A model generated the notes under the pieces. That model was not told the DNA's origin. It saw only the letters and a list, made by a program, of their open reading frames with translations, and did not search any database. From Paenibacillus sp. FSL W8-0426 (GTDB taxonomy: Bacteria; Bacillota; Bacilli; Paenibacillales; Paenibacillaceae), in NCBI RefSeq assembly GCF_037969725.1, contig NZ_CP150203.1, forward strand, positions 2,372,001-2,436,000: DNA of 64,000 bases, read 5' to 3'. Positions 33,695 through 42,586 of this stretch are shown one piece after another; position 1 is the stretch's first letter, and the number at the start of each line of letters is the position of its first letter. Position numbers and translations under genes: made by a program.

Positions 33695-36600
33695 GTGAAT
33701 GTGTTATATCAGCGTTCCCCAAGGATGACGCCGGTTCTTAAGGAAGAACAGCTTGAAATTCTCAGGCCACCGGCGGAGCCGAGCAAACCGACGTTTTCGT
33801 TGATTTCCATTATAATACCCATCATGATGACGACGGTCAGCATCGGTTTTTATGTATACATCAATATGACAGGCAAAATGAGCAACAGCAGCTACATGAT
33901 GTTCCAGATGATGACGGTCATGATGATGCTGACATCATATACCATTCCTTTTTTCGTGTATTTGAGCAACAAAAAGACCTACGCCAAAAAGATTCAGGAG
34001 CGTAAAGCGATGTACCTGTCGCAGCTGGACAAACATCGCGAAGAGCTGAAGGCGGCCCAAGCCGAACAGGTCCGAAGCTTATACGAGGTGCATGGGGATC
34101 CGAACGTCTGCATGCAAATCGTCAAAAACCGCAACAGCTCTCTATGGGAGCGGTCGCCGGAAGACGAAGATTTCATGCAGGTGCGCATCGGTTCCGGAGA
34201 AGTGCCTTTCCGGATCAAGCTCCAGGTACCGCGCGTGGACGGATATGATAAAGACGAGCTCATTGAAGCGGCCCATCAGCTGGCTGCCGAATTTCAGACC
34301 GTAGCGGATGCTTCCATCACCTTGCCCCTGTTCCAATCCAAGGTGATGGGACTGGTGGGGAGCCGTGAAGAAGTGCTTTCCTCGCTGCGCGTCATCGTTG
34401 CCCAGCTTGCCGTTCGGCATTCGCCCGACGAGCTGAAAATGGCTGCGTTTTATGAAGAGAAGGAATCCCGGGAATGGGAATGGCTTCGCTGGTTGCCGCA
34501 CATTTGGGACGAGGATCAGGAGCAAAGGTATATGGCCGACAGGCACAGCGGTGCGCATCAATTGGCGGACAGCTTGTTTTCCGTATTGAACCGGCGCAAG
34601 AACAACAAGCAGGACAAGTACAAAAAAAGCGTGCAAACGCCCTGCTACGTCGTGATCCTGTCCGATACGCAGTTGATTGAAGAGGAGCCGCTGCTGCCGC
34701 TTTTGCTGGAGTCCGCTCACGAGATCGATGTGTGCACGATCATTTTGGCGAGCCGCAAGGAATCGCTTCCGATGCACTGCCAGCTGATCATGGAAGCTGC
34801 CAGGGACAAAGGACTGTACATCAAAAAAACGGAAGACGCGGACGTCATCAAACAGGAGTACAAGCCTGATTTCATTTCCCGGGAAGCTGCGGAGGCCTTG
34901 GCCCGGTACATGTCCCCGATCCGGCTCAAACGTTCTTCCGCCTCGGATATCCCGCAAATTCTTCCGCTCTTTGACATGATGGGTATTTCCCGCGTGGAAG
35001 AGCTGGATGTGGTGTCCCGCTGGAATCAGATGAGATATCCGGACAGTTTGCCTGTACCGATGGGGGTTCGCGCAGGCGGGAAAAAAATCGCGCTTAACCT
35101 GCATGACAAAATAGAACGGCAAGGCCATGGTCCCCATGGGCTGATCGCCGGCACGACCGGTTCCGGAAAGAGCGAGGTCATTCAATCCATCGTGGCTTCC
35201 CTTGCGGCTGAATTTCACCCGCATGACCTGGCTTTCATGCTGATCGATTACAAAGGCGGCGGTATGTCGAATACGTTCGTGGGATTGCCGCATGTGGTCG
35301 GAACGATCACCAACCTTGACGGCAACCTGATTGAGCGGGCGAACGTTTCGCTTCGGGCCGAGCTTGTAAGGCGGCAGAAAATATTGAATGATGCCGGCAA
35401 TCTGCAGCATATTGACGAGTATTACAAAATAGCGAGATCGCGGCAGCAGCAGCCTTTGCCGCATCTGGTCATCATTATTGACGAATTTGCGCAATTGAAG
35501 CGGGATCAGCCCGAATTCATGGACGAATTGATCAGTATCGCGGCCATTGGCCGAACGTTGGGAGTACACCTCATTCTGGCTACGCAGAAGCCTGCCGGCG
35601 TGGTCGATGACAAAATATGGAGCAATTCCAGGTTCCGGATCTGTTTGCGCGTGCAGAGCGAGGGAGACAGCCGGGACATGATCAAGATCCCGAATGCGGC
35701 ATGGATTACGAAGCCGGGACGCGGCTATTTCCAGGTGGGCAGCGACGAAGTGTTTGAAGAAATGCAATTTGCCTGGAGCGGCGCCCCATATCATCGCGAG
35801 GAAGACTCAACAAGCGTGCTGCCTGTCATGGAAGTGCGGTTGAACGGGAAGCGGGAACCTTTGCTTACCGGTGAACGCAGAGCTGTATTGAAGGGCGAGG
35901 ATGTCCCCAAACAGCTGCAGGCCTTTATCGATTATGTTGCACGTTCAGCTGCGGATGCCGGAATTGCGCGATTGCAGGGCCCGTGGCTGCCTCCTCTGCC
36001 GGAGGTGCTTGACTGGGAGAGTCTCGCCATCAAGCAACCCGGGGAAAGCGAGGATCGCGCGTACGAATCGGAAAGCGGTTTGTTAAGGCCCGTCGTCGGT
36101 TTGCTTGACGATCTTCCCAACCAGCGGCAGATGCCGCTTGAACTTCCAATGGATCAAGGCCATCTTGTCGTGTACGGCATGCCGGGTTTGGGAAAAACGA
36201 CGTTTGTACAAACCCTGCTCATGGCCATGGGCAGATTGAACGAGGCATCTTGGCATGGCTATATCATTGATATGGGCAGGATGATGAAGGATTTTGCGAT
36301 GCTGCCCCAAATCGGCGCCGTCATGATGGCCGAAGAGGAGGACCGGATCAAACGTTTGTTCCGTTATGTGCTGAAACTGTCTGCACAGCGTAAGGATATG
36401 ATGTCGGAGGTCGGGGTAAAAACGATTTCGGCTTATCGCCGCGTCGCCCGCGAAGCGGTCCCGCAAATTGTGGTCGTGATCGACGGATATCTTTCTTTCC
36501 GGAATGCGTATCCCGAAGAGAACGAGTTGTTGGAAACGATTCTCCGCGAAGGCGGCAGCTTGGGCATGACCTTTGTGTTGACAGCCAACCGCGTAACGGA

Positions 36601-37693
36601 CATCTTCGAAAAATTCAGGAGCAACATTCCCAATGCCGTTACTTTTGAATTATCCGATCCGAGCGATTATTATTATGCGGTGGGACGGCCGACAAAAGCG
36701 CCGAGCCAGCTTCCGCCGGGACGCGGTCTTGTGAAGGGGCAGGTTCCGCCGCTCGCGTTCCAGACGGCCTTGCCGTCTGCAGGCGAGGATGAGGGCAAGC
36801 GTTCGGCGTCCTTGCGCCGGGCGATCGTTGACATTCGTGACAGCTGGTCCGGGGAACAGGCGCCCCAGATCGCGCCCCTTCCGGAAGAAGTGCATCTCAA
36901 GGATGTGATTATGCGTGCCGGAACATACGGAAGCAGAAGCCTTTCGTCGGTGAACGTGCCGGTCGGGCTGTATACCGATGATCTGGAGCCGTTCTCGCTT
37001 AATCTGAGGGAAGGCCCGCATTTCATGGTGACCAGCCCGATGGAAGGGGGCAAAACGACATTTTTGTTGACCTGGATGCTGTCCCTGGCGTATCATGCTT
37101 CACCGGAGCATGTGCAAATGTACACGGTCGATATGCGCTATGGTTCAGGCGGATTGGCGGAAATCGGAGCTTTGCCCCATGTTCGTGGCCATGTGTCGCG
37201 AGAAGAGCAATTGGCTCCTGTCATCCAGCAGCTATATGATGAAGTGCTGAAGAGGGGAGAAATCTCCGGCGGTCCGGAAATCGTGCTGGTCATCGACGAT
37301 GCGGACACATTGTCCAAACAGCTGACCGATTTCAACGTGAAGGATCAACTAGGAGCGATCGTTCGCCAAGGAAGGGATCGGGGCATACATGTCATTTTAT
37401 CCGGCGTGCCAGCAGATTTCCCAACGTTCGGATCTGACTGGGTAAGCGACGTGAAAGCTTCCCAGAGCGGATTGCTGTTCGGGACCTTGGACCCTAACGA
37501 TCTCTCGTTCTTCCGTATACCGTATTCCGAATCTGGAGGAAGCACGTCTGGTCTGAAGGTACTACCTCCGGGTCAAGGTTATTATATTAAACGTAAATAT
37601 TCCAGGGTCAAAGGTGCAGTCCCATGCCATTCGGGCTGGAAAATGACCGATTGGATTTCTGAAATTCGTGACCGATGGCATGTTGTAGTTTGA
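33695..37693 (+). CDS. essC: EssC/EccC-type FtsK-SpoIIIE ATPase of type VII secretion
   Basis: A 1332-residue membrane ATPase that drives export of WXG100 proteins. Two membrane segments lie near residues 34-56 and 67-88. Three ATPase modules follow, with Walker A at about Lys492 (GTTGSGKS), Lys834 (GMPGLGKT) and Lys1120 (PMEGGKTT). Walker B of module 1 is VIIIDEFAQ; module 3 has LVIDDADT. It lacks the two N-terminal FHA domains of B. subtilis YukBA/EssC and so resembles actinobacterial EccC. GTG at 33695 follows AAAGGAGGT with a 9-nt spacer. Confidence 0.93.
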   Translation: MNVLYQRSPRMTPVLKEEQLEILRPPAEPSKPTFSLISIIIPIMMTTVSIGFYVYINMTGKMSNSSYMMFQMMTVMMMLTSYTIPFFVYLSNKKTYAKKIQERKAMYLSQLDKHREELKAAQAEQVRSLYEVHGDPNVCMQIVKNRNSSLWERSPEDEDFMQVRIGSGEVPFRIKLQVPRVDGYDKDELIEAAHQLAAEFQTVADASITLPLFQSKVMGLVGSREEVLSSLRVIVAQLAVRHSPDELKMAAFYEEKESREWEWLRWLPHIWDEDQEQRYMADRHSGAHQLADSLFSVLNRRKNNKQDKYKKSVQTPCYVVILSDTQLIEEEPLLPLLLESAHEIDVCTIILASRKESLPMHCQLIMEAARDKGLYIKKTEDADVIKQEYKPDFISREAAEALARYMSPIRLKRSSASDIPQILPLFDMMGISRVEELDVVSRWNQMRYPDSLPVPMGVRAGGKKIALNLHDKIERQGHGPHGLIAGTTGSGKSEVIQSIVASLAAEFHPHDLAFMLIDYKGGGMSNTFVGLPHVVGTITNLDGNLIERANVSLRAELVRRQKILNDAGNLQHIDEYYKIARSRQQQPLPHLVIIIDEFAQLKRDQPEFMDELISIAAIGRTLGVHLILATQKPAGVVDDKIWSNSRFRICLRVQSEGDSRDMIKIPNAAWITKPGRGYFQVGSDEVFEEMQFAWSGAPYHREEDSTSVLPVMEVRLNGKREPLLTGERRAVLKGEDVPKQLQAFIDYVARSAADAGIARLQGPWLPPLPEVLDWESLAIKQPGESEDRAYESESGLLRPVVGLLDDLPNQRQMPLELPMDQGHLVVYGMPGLGKTTFVQTLLMAMGRLNEASWHGYIIDMGRMMKDFAMLPQIGAVMMAEEEDRIKRLFRYVLKLSAQRKDMMSEVGVKTISAYRRVAREAVPQIVVVIDGYLSFRNAYPEENELLETILREGGSLGMTFVLTANRVTDIFEKFRSNIPNAVTFELSDPSDYYYAVGRPTKAPSQLPPGRGLVKGQVPPLAFQTALPSAGEDEGKRSASLRRAIVDIRDSWSGEQAPQIAPLPEEVHLKDVIMRAGTYGSRSLSSVNVPVGLYTDDLEPFSLNLREGPHFMVTSPMEGGKTTFLLTWMLSLAYHASPEHVQMYTVDMRYGSGGLAEIGALPHVRGHVSREEQLAPVIQQLYDEVLKRGEISGGPEIVLVIDDADTLSKQLTDFNVKDQLGAIVRQGRDRGIHVILSGVPADFPTFGSDWVSDVKASQSGLLFGTLDPNDLSFFRIPYSESGGSTSGLKVLPPGQGYYIKRKYSRVKGAVPCHSGWKMTDWISEIRDRWHVVV

Positions 37694-37709
37694 GGGGAGG
37701 TGGCTCATA

Positions 37710-38540
37710 ATGTTGACGGTTCATGATTCCAAGCAAAAGGTAGTCACTTTGCAATTGAAAGAGCTTTTTTTCCTGGCCGGTATACTCGGTTCAGACCGAC
37801 TGCTTGGCGTGGAGGATCCATTCCGCGGTTATATGGCCGAAGATATCGCGATGGAATGGGAACACGTCAAAACTTCCCTGCTGGACAAAGGGTATTTGAT
37901 TCAAGATCAGGATAGCAACGAGCTGACCATGACACCGACCGTTTTTTCCCGGGTAGCCATTGCTGGTCTTTCCGACAGGGCATGCTGGATACGTTACTCA
38001 ATCAACGGCAAGTCACATGAAAGCTACATTCATTGCACGGATGAACGCGTTGTTGAAGTATCCCGGAGCGAAGGAGAAACGGATTCGTTCAGGCTCAGTG
38101 ATTTGGGGAACGTCCACCAAGCGGTGGATTGCCTGATCGAAAAAATGAAGTGGAGCGGGCGTTCTCCGGCGGAGAAACCTGCGCTGATGTGTTCCAAAAA
38201 AAAGTTTTACGATGTTTTGAATGGGCTGCATGACAAACAGGAGCAGACGGTGGCGGACGAGCTCGCACTGGAGACCAATGACCCCGAAGGATCGCTTGCG
38301 CTTGCACGGTGCCTTGTCAACAAGGAGTCGGATGGGGAGCTGCGGCTGCTCGTATGGGGCGATGACGGCTGGACGTCACAGTCGGCGGCGTTCACTTCGA
38401 GCGCGGTTTCCAATTGGTTGTTCCGCATGAGTACAGCCGCTTCGGATGATTGGTTGGTTGCAGCCTTAACGACGAGAGAACAGTTTCACGAAATGCTGCT
38501 GGACTGGCTTAAACAGCCTGCAGAGGAAGAGGAAAGGTGA
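37710..38540 (+). CDS. EspG-like protein of the ESX locus
   Basis: A 276-residue soluble protein. The N-terminal pattern (LKELFFLAGILGSDRLLGV, EWEHVKTSLLDKGYLIQD) and the C-terminal ending with AALTTREQFHEMLLDWL resemble the layout of EspG, the mycobacterial chaperone that binds PE-PPE/ESX substrates. This is an inference from pattern, not a proven homology. It lies 16 nt after essC and 7 nt before a WXG-type gene, in the position expected of a substrate-handling factor. ATG at 37710 follows GGGGAGGTGG. Confidence 0.55.
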   Translation: MLTVHDSKQKVVTLQLKELFFLAGILGSDRLLGVEDPFRGYMAEDIAMEWEHVKTSLLDKGYLIQDQDSNELTMTPTVFSRVAIAGLSDRACWIRYSINGKSHESYIHCTDERVVEVSRSEGETDSFRLSDLGNVHQAVDCLIEKMKWSGRSPAEKPALMCSKKKFYDVLNGLHDKQEQTVADELALETNDPEGSLALARCLVNKESDGELRLLVWGDDGWTSQSAAFTSSAVSNWLFRMSTAASDDWLVAALTTREQFHEMLLDWLKQPAEEEER

Positions 38541-38547
38541 TGGGTAA

Positions 38548-39096
38548 ATGCGCATTCGTGTGGAACCGGATGTGCTTCGGGCACTGAGCAGGCAGATTCA
38601 GTATGCGGCGGAGCAAATACAGCAAAAGATGACAGTGTTGGATCAAGCCATTCATTCGCTGGAGTGGGAAGCGCAATCCCGTCCTGCGGTGATGGCCGAA
38701 TGGGATTATTGCAAGCGCCTTGGCGAGACGGCGGTGCGGCGGTTCGTGGAGCTCGGGACGCAGCTTGATCGAAAGGCGGTCGTGTTTCAGCAAGTGGACA
38801 TGGAGTATCGCACGATTCTGGGACATGTAAACAAGGCCTACGTCAACGCTGTCAATCTGCTTCAAGTCATGGAAGACAATGAGGCAGGACAGATCCTGCC
38901 TGTGCACTCAACGACTTCTGCCGTCGTATCCGATCCTTTTTCTGCAGTAAGGGCAGTATACCAAGTACAGGACACCGTTCCGCCTGACGGTTCCCCGGCC
39001 ACTCTGGTTCAGGCCATGCAGCCCGAACCGGTGGCATGGAAGTTTACGGATCCGTCCTATCGGGGGACCAGAGGAAGCGAACCTGTCGTATCGTGA
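38548..39096 (+). CDS. Long ESX-type helical-hairpin protein
   Basis: A 182-residue protein. The first ~95 residues form an amphipathic helix-turn-helix like WXG100 proteins (MRIRVEPDVLRALSRQIQ; turn motif LEWEAQSR, where WEA replaces WxG). The last ~85 residues are Pro/Ser/Thr-rich and may be disordered. It is a candidate substrate or partner of the secretion ATPase. ATG at 38548 follows AAAGGTGATGGG. It adjoins the EspG-like gene by 7 nt. Confidence 0.6.
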   Translation: MRIRVEPDVLRALSRQIQYAAEQIQQKMTVLDQAIHSLEWEAQSRPAVMAEWDYCKRLGETAVRRFVELGTQLDRKAVVFQQVDMEYRTILGHVNKAYVNAVNLLQVMEDNEAGQILPVHSTTSAVVSDPFSAVRAVYQVQDTVPPDGSPATLVQAMQPEPVAWKFTDPSYRGTRGSEPVVS

Positions 39097-39217
39097 TGAC
39101 TTGAATATACAGATGTGATCCGCCTGATGGAATAAAATGAATTTTCGGCGAAAATAGGCTGTTAGGGGAAGATTCAGGTCCTGAAAATGGGGTAAATAGG
39201 ATTAGGTCCTTCGGCTT

Positions 39218-39246
39218 TTGTTCAAAGGATTCCAATATAGTACAAT
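39218..39246 (+). promoter_or_regulatory. Promoter of the WXG100 gene
   Basis: TTGTTC (39218-39223), 17-nt spacer, TACAAT (39241-39246), about 45 nt before the WXG100 gene. It would allow higher expression of the secreted protein than of the machine. Confidence 0.65.
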
Positions 39247-39292
39247 TTGAACAAGCAATATTTACTAGCTCTAATCAAGGAGGAATTTACAC

Positions 39293-39568
39293 ATGGCAGG
39301 ACGTATTTTAGTAACCCCCGAGCAGCTTGATCAGGTTTCCAACCAATTCAAACAAAGCGGTGAGCAAAGCCAGCAAATCGTTACTTCCCTGACTCAATCC
39401 ATCACAAGCATGGAGGGACAATGGGAAGGGATGACCAAGCAGCGTTTCTTCCAGGAGTTCCAGGAAGCGAGCAAGCAAATGCAGTCTTTTGTTCAAACGC
39501 TGAACAGCATTAGCGCGGAACTTACGGCAATCGCCAACAAATTCCGCACGGCTGACCAAACTCGTTAA
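39293..39568 (+). CDS. WXG100 family secreted protein (EsxA-like)
   Basis: A 91-residue WXG100 protein with the classic helical hairpin and turn motif GQWEGMTKQRF. The C-terminal part (LNSISAELTAIANKFRTAD) gives the Y/F-x3-D/E-like export signal region of the family. It is secreted by the EssC machine and usually forms dimers. ATG at 39293 is preceded by AAGGAGGAAT. It has its own promoter and terminator. Confidence 0.93.
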   Translation: MAGRILVTPEQLDQVSNQFKQSGEQSQQIVTSLTQSITSMEGQWEGMTKQRFFQEFQEASKQMQSFVQTLNSISAELTAIANKFRTADQTR

Positions 39569-39624
39569 TCTGTCATACATACGTGTAGGCAGAGAGCAAG
39601 CCAGAAGAGAAACTATTGCGGCAG

Positions 39625-39654
39625 AAACCGGGCGTTTAACGACACCCGGTTTTT
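39625..39654 (+). terminator. Terminator of WXG100 gene
   Basis: AAACCGGG (39625-39632) pairs with CCCGGTTT (39645-39652), followed by TTTTT. Confidence 0.8.
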
Positions 39655-39693
39655 GCTGCACCATCACAGAAATGATCAGAGAGAGGGATGAGC

Positions 39694-41790
39694 ATGTCTT
39701 TTCAACCGAATCCAGGGGATGAATTGGTGATCAATGACATTGCCTACACGATTGGGCAGCATCCCGCCGCTCCCGGGCTGGCATACGCCCAGGCGGGGAG
39801 GCAGGGGATTGTTTATCAGCTGATTCCCAAAAATGGTTCCATAGATGGTGCTAAGGCACTAAAAGTGTTTTTTCCAAAATTCAGGATTCCTGCCATGGTG
39901 TATCAATCGGAACATATGGAGCCTTACAGCGCGCTGCCGGGTATGCGCGTATGCAAACGCGATGTGCTCACTCCGGAAAGAAACGGAGCGCTCATTGGAG
40001 AGTATCCGGATCTGTTGTACGCGGTGATCATGCCCTGGATCCAGGGCATGACTTGGTTTGATGTCATCAGCGACCAAAGAACGCTGACAACAGAGGATAG
40101 CCTGAGGCTGGCCAAGGCGCTTGCCGGCACGGGCTCTGCCATGGAGCAGCGCGGACTTGCGCATTGCGATCTGTCCGCGCCCAATGTGATGATTCCGTTT
40201 TTTTCCGAAGTGCAGGACCCGAATACGGCATCGGCGGTAGAACTGGTGGATGTGGAGCAGATGTACGGTTCCAAAATGGATCGTCCGGATGCTCTGCTTG
40301 CCGGTTCCCCGGGGTATGCGGCCCATCGGACAGTGCACAGCGGTTTGTGGAGCGCTTATGCGGACAGGTTTGCGGGAGCGGTGATCATTGCCGAAATGCT
40401 GAGCTGGTCCGATCCGGCGATCGTAGACAAGGCTTGGGGAGAAAGCTATTTCGACCAGAACGAAATGCAGGCGGTGAGCGAACGTTATGTCGCGATGCAA
40501 GGCTCACTCCAGAGGCGTTGGGGCCAGAAAGTCGCCGAATTGTTCACCAGAGCCTGGGAAAGCCATGATTTGAGCAGCTGTCCAACGTTTGGAGAATGGC
40601 TGGTCGTGCTCGCTTCGGCATCCATAGAGCAAGCGGAGGCTGCGGTTGCTCCTTTGATGGCGGAGGAAGAAGCGGCTCCGGCTCCCGAAAAGGCGGGGAG
40701 TGCCCCGGTAACGGAAGAGATAACCGGAAATGCAGACGCCCCAAGGGAGGGTGGCTTGGCTTCCAAGTCGCTGCCCGAGCAGGAAGCCGTCATCAACCGT
40801 TTGTTCGCGCAGGCGCGATTGTTGGAGGAAGAGGGTAAACCGGGCGCTGCTCTTGAAGTGTACCGGTCATTGTATCATTTTATTCCCGACAAAAGTCCGT
40901 TACAGATTGAAGTGGAAGCAGCCATCCAGCAGCTCGATGCCCAACTGAATCCGAAGGAAGAAGCTGCGGAACAGGGCAAAATTCCGTTGTATCGGACCAA
41001 AAAGTTCATGATCTCTGCCGCTGCGCTCGTCGTTCTGCTGGCCGGAACGGTTCCGACGGTCAACATCTTGGCCGACCAAGCCGAGGTTAAACAGAAGGAA
41101 CAGCAGGAAGCCGCCAGATTAGCGGAGATCCAGGCTGCCGAGGAAGCCGAAGCGGCAAAGGCGGCTTTGCTAAAGCAGCAGGAGGAAGAACAGAAAAAGA
41201 AAGCCGAGGAGGAGCTCAGGCTGGCTGCCGAAAAAGAACGGCAGCAGGCCGATGCCAAAAAGAAAGAAGAAGAGCGGAAAGCATTGCAGGAAAAATACGA
41301 TAAACAGGCCAAATATGAGGCCTATTTGGCAGAACAGGAACGAAAGAAGCAGGAGGCGGCCAAACAGGCAGCTCAGGCCAAGTACGACAAACAAGCCAAA
41401 TACGAAGCATATCTGGTCTGGAAGAAAGAGCGCGACATCAGGCTAGCCAAGGAAGAAGCCGAACGCAAGGCAGCTGAAGAGGCTGCGCGCAAGCAGGAAG
41501 CCGCGCGCAAGGCGGCCGAAGAAGCCAGACGCAAAGAGGAAGCGGCCCAAAAGGCGGCGCTCAAGAAAAAACGCGCCCAAAACGTAGTAACCCTGATTGC
41601 CCACTATAACAAAGCGTACAATGCCCAAAAAGGCCGTAACATCGAAAATGCCGAAGCTTATGCACGCGATTTCAAAAACTTGTACAATACCGACGCTGCA
41701 TACTTTAAGGGTGTGGGCAAGGTGGCTGCGCGCATGACTGCCATCAACAAATTCCTGGGCAATACGGACTACGTCCTGCCAGACCTGTAA
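39694..41790 (+). CDS. Membrane Ser/Thr kinase-like protein of the ESX/TerY-P-type locus
   Basis: A 698-residue protein. Residues 1-310 form a kinase-fold domain: glycine loop GRQGIV, ATP-binding Lys57 in ALKVF, catalytic HCDLSAPN (Asp159, Asn164) and metal Asp186 in VDVEQM. All core residues are kept, so activity is possible. One membrane helix is at about 439-460. A long Ala/Glu/Lys coiled coil follows (about 462-640), with two YDKQAKYEAYL repeats, then a short globular end. The layout (kinase fold, one TM, extracytoplasmic part) recalls EssB/YukC. ATG 39694 is favoured (GAGAGGG, 6 nt spacer). Confidence 0.75.
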   Translation: MSFQPNPGDELVINDIAYTIGQHPAAPGLAYAQAGRQGIVYQLIPKNGSIDGAKALKVFFPKFRIPAMVYQSEHMEPYSALPGMRVCKRDVLTPERNGALIGEYPDLLYAVIMPWIQGMTWFDVISDQRTLTTEDSLRLAKALAGTGSAMEQRGLAHCDLSAPNVMIPFFSEVQDPNTASAVELVDVEQMYGSKMDRPDALLAGSPGYAAHRTVHSGLWSAYADRFAGAVIIAEMLSWSDPAIVDKAWGESYFDQNEMQAVSERYVAMQGSLQRRWGQKVAELFTRAWESHDLSSCPTFGEWLVVLASASIEQAEAAVAPLMAEEEAAPAPEKAGSAPVTEEITGNADAPREGGLASKSLPEQEAVINRLFAQARLLEEEGKPGAALEVYRSLYHFIPDKSPLQIEVEAAIQQLDAQLNPKEEAAEQGKIPLYRTKKFMISAAALVVLLAGTVPTVNILADQAEVKQKEQQEAARLAEIQAAEEAEAAKAALLKQQEEEQKKKAEEELRLAAEKERQQADAKKKEEERKALQEKYDKQAKYEAYLAEQERKKQEAAKQAAQAKYDKQAKYEAYLVWKKERDIRLAKEEAERKAAEEAARKQEAARKAAEEARRKEEAAQKAALKKKRAQNVVTLIAHYNKAYNAQKGRNIENAEAYARDFKNLYNTDAAYFKGVGKVAARMTAINKFLGNTDYVLPDL

Positions 41791-41822
41791 ATCAAACAAA
41801 TGACGGAGGTGACACATCCCAG

Positions 41823-42575
41823 ATGAACTATACGATTCAAGCATCCCAGCGAACACCCGCACTTATCATTTATTTGATTGATATCAGCGCCTCCATGAAT
41901 ATGGTTCTGGACAATCGCAGACGCATTGACGTCGTCTACGATGCGCTGTCCCTGGCCATTCGCCAGATGGTATTTCGTTCGACCAAAGGCAACCGTCTGA
42001 CACCCCGCTACCGGATCGCCATCCTGGCCTACAGCGATGATGTGTATGACTTGTTGAACGGGATCAAGGGCATCGACGAAATCGCCGCCATCGGTTCTTT
42101 GCCTGACCTTACGCCAAAGCGCTTCTCGGATTCGGCCAAAGCGTTTTTGCAGGCCGAGAAAATACTGCAAGCGGAAATTCCGCACATGCAGGATTGTCCC
42201 GCCCCGCTGGTGTGCCACATGACGGATGGCGTGGCGACGGGGGACGATCCCGAACCGATTGCGAAACGCATTATGGGCATGAGCGTGCCTGACGGAAACG
42301 TGCTGGTTGAGAATATTTTCATTTCCGACCATCTGCTGGAATCGCCGATTGCCGAGCCGAGAAGGTGGAAAGGCATCCATGCGGAGACGTCTCTGAAGGA
42401 CGAGCACGGCGAGAAGCTGCGCAACATGTCTTCCGTCCTTCCGGAGAGCTACCGGGAGATGTTGGTCGAAGCCGATTATTTGCTTGCTCCAGGCGCTTTG
42501 ATGATGCTTCCCGGGACCTGTGCCGAGCTGGTATCCATCGGGTTCCAGATGTCTGCTGCCACACCTGTACGATAG
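41823..42575 (+). CDS. vWA-domain protein (TerY-like)
   Basis: A 250-residue von Willebrand A protein with an intact MIDAS motif DISASM and a downstream TDGVATG. The compact vWA with no signal peptide is like TerY proteins, which pair with a PP2C phosphatase and a kinase in TerY-P modules. It lies between the kinase-like gene (32 nt) and the PP2C gene (11 nt), so the three are likely one operon. ATG at 41823 follows GGAGGTG. Confidence 0.82.
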   Translation: MNYTIQASQRTPALIIYLIDISASMNMVLDNRRRIDVVYDALSLAIRQMVFRSTKGNRLTPRYRIAILAYSDDVYDLLNGIKGIDEIAAIGSLPDLTPKRFSDSAKAFLQAEKILQAEIPHMQDCPAPLVCHMTDGVATGDDPEPIAKRIMGMSVPDGNVLVENIFISDHLLESPIAEPRRWKGIHAETSLKDEHGEKLRNMSSVLPESYREMLVEADYLLAPGALMMLPGTCAELVSIGFQMSAATPVR

Positions 42576-42586
42576 GGGGAAACCGA

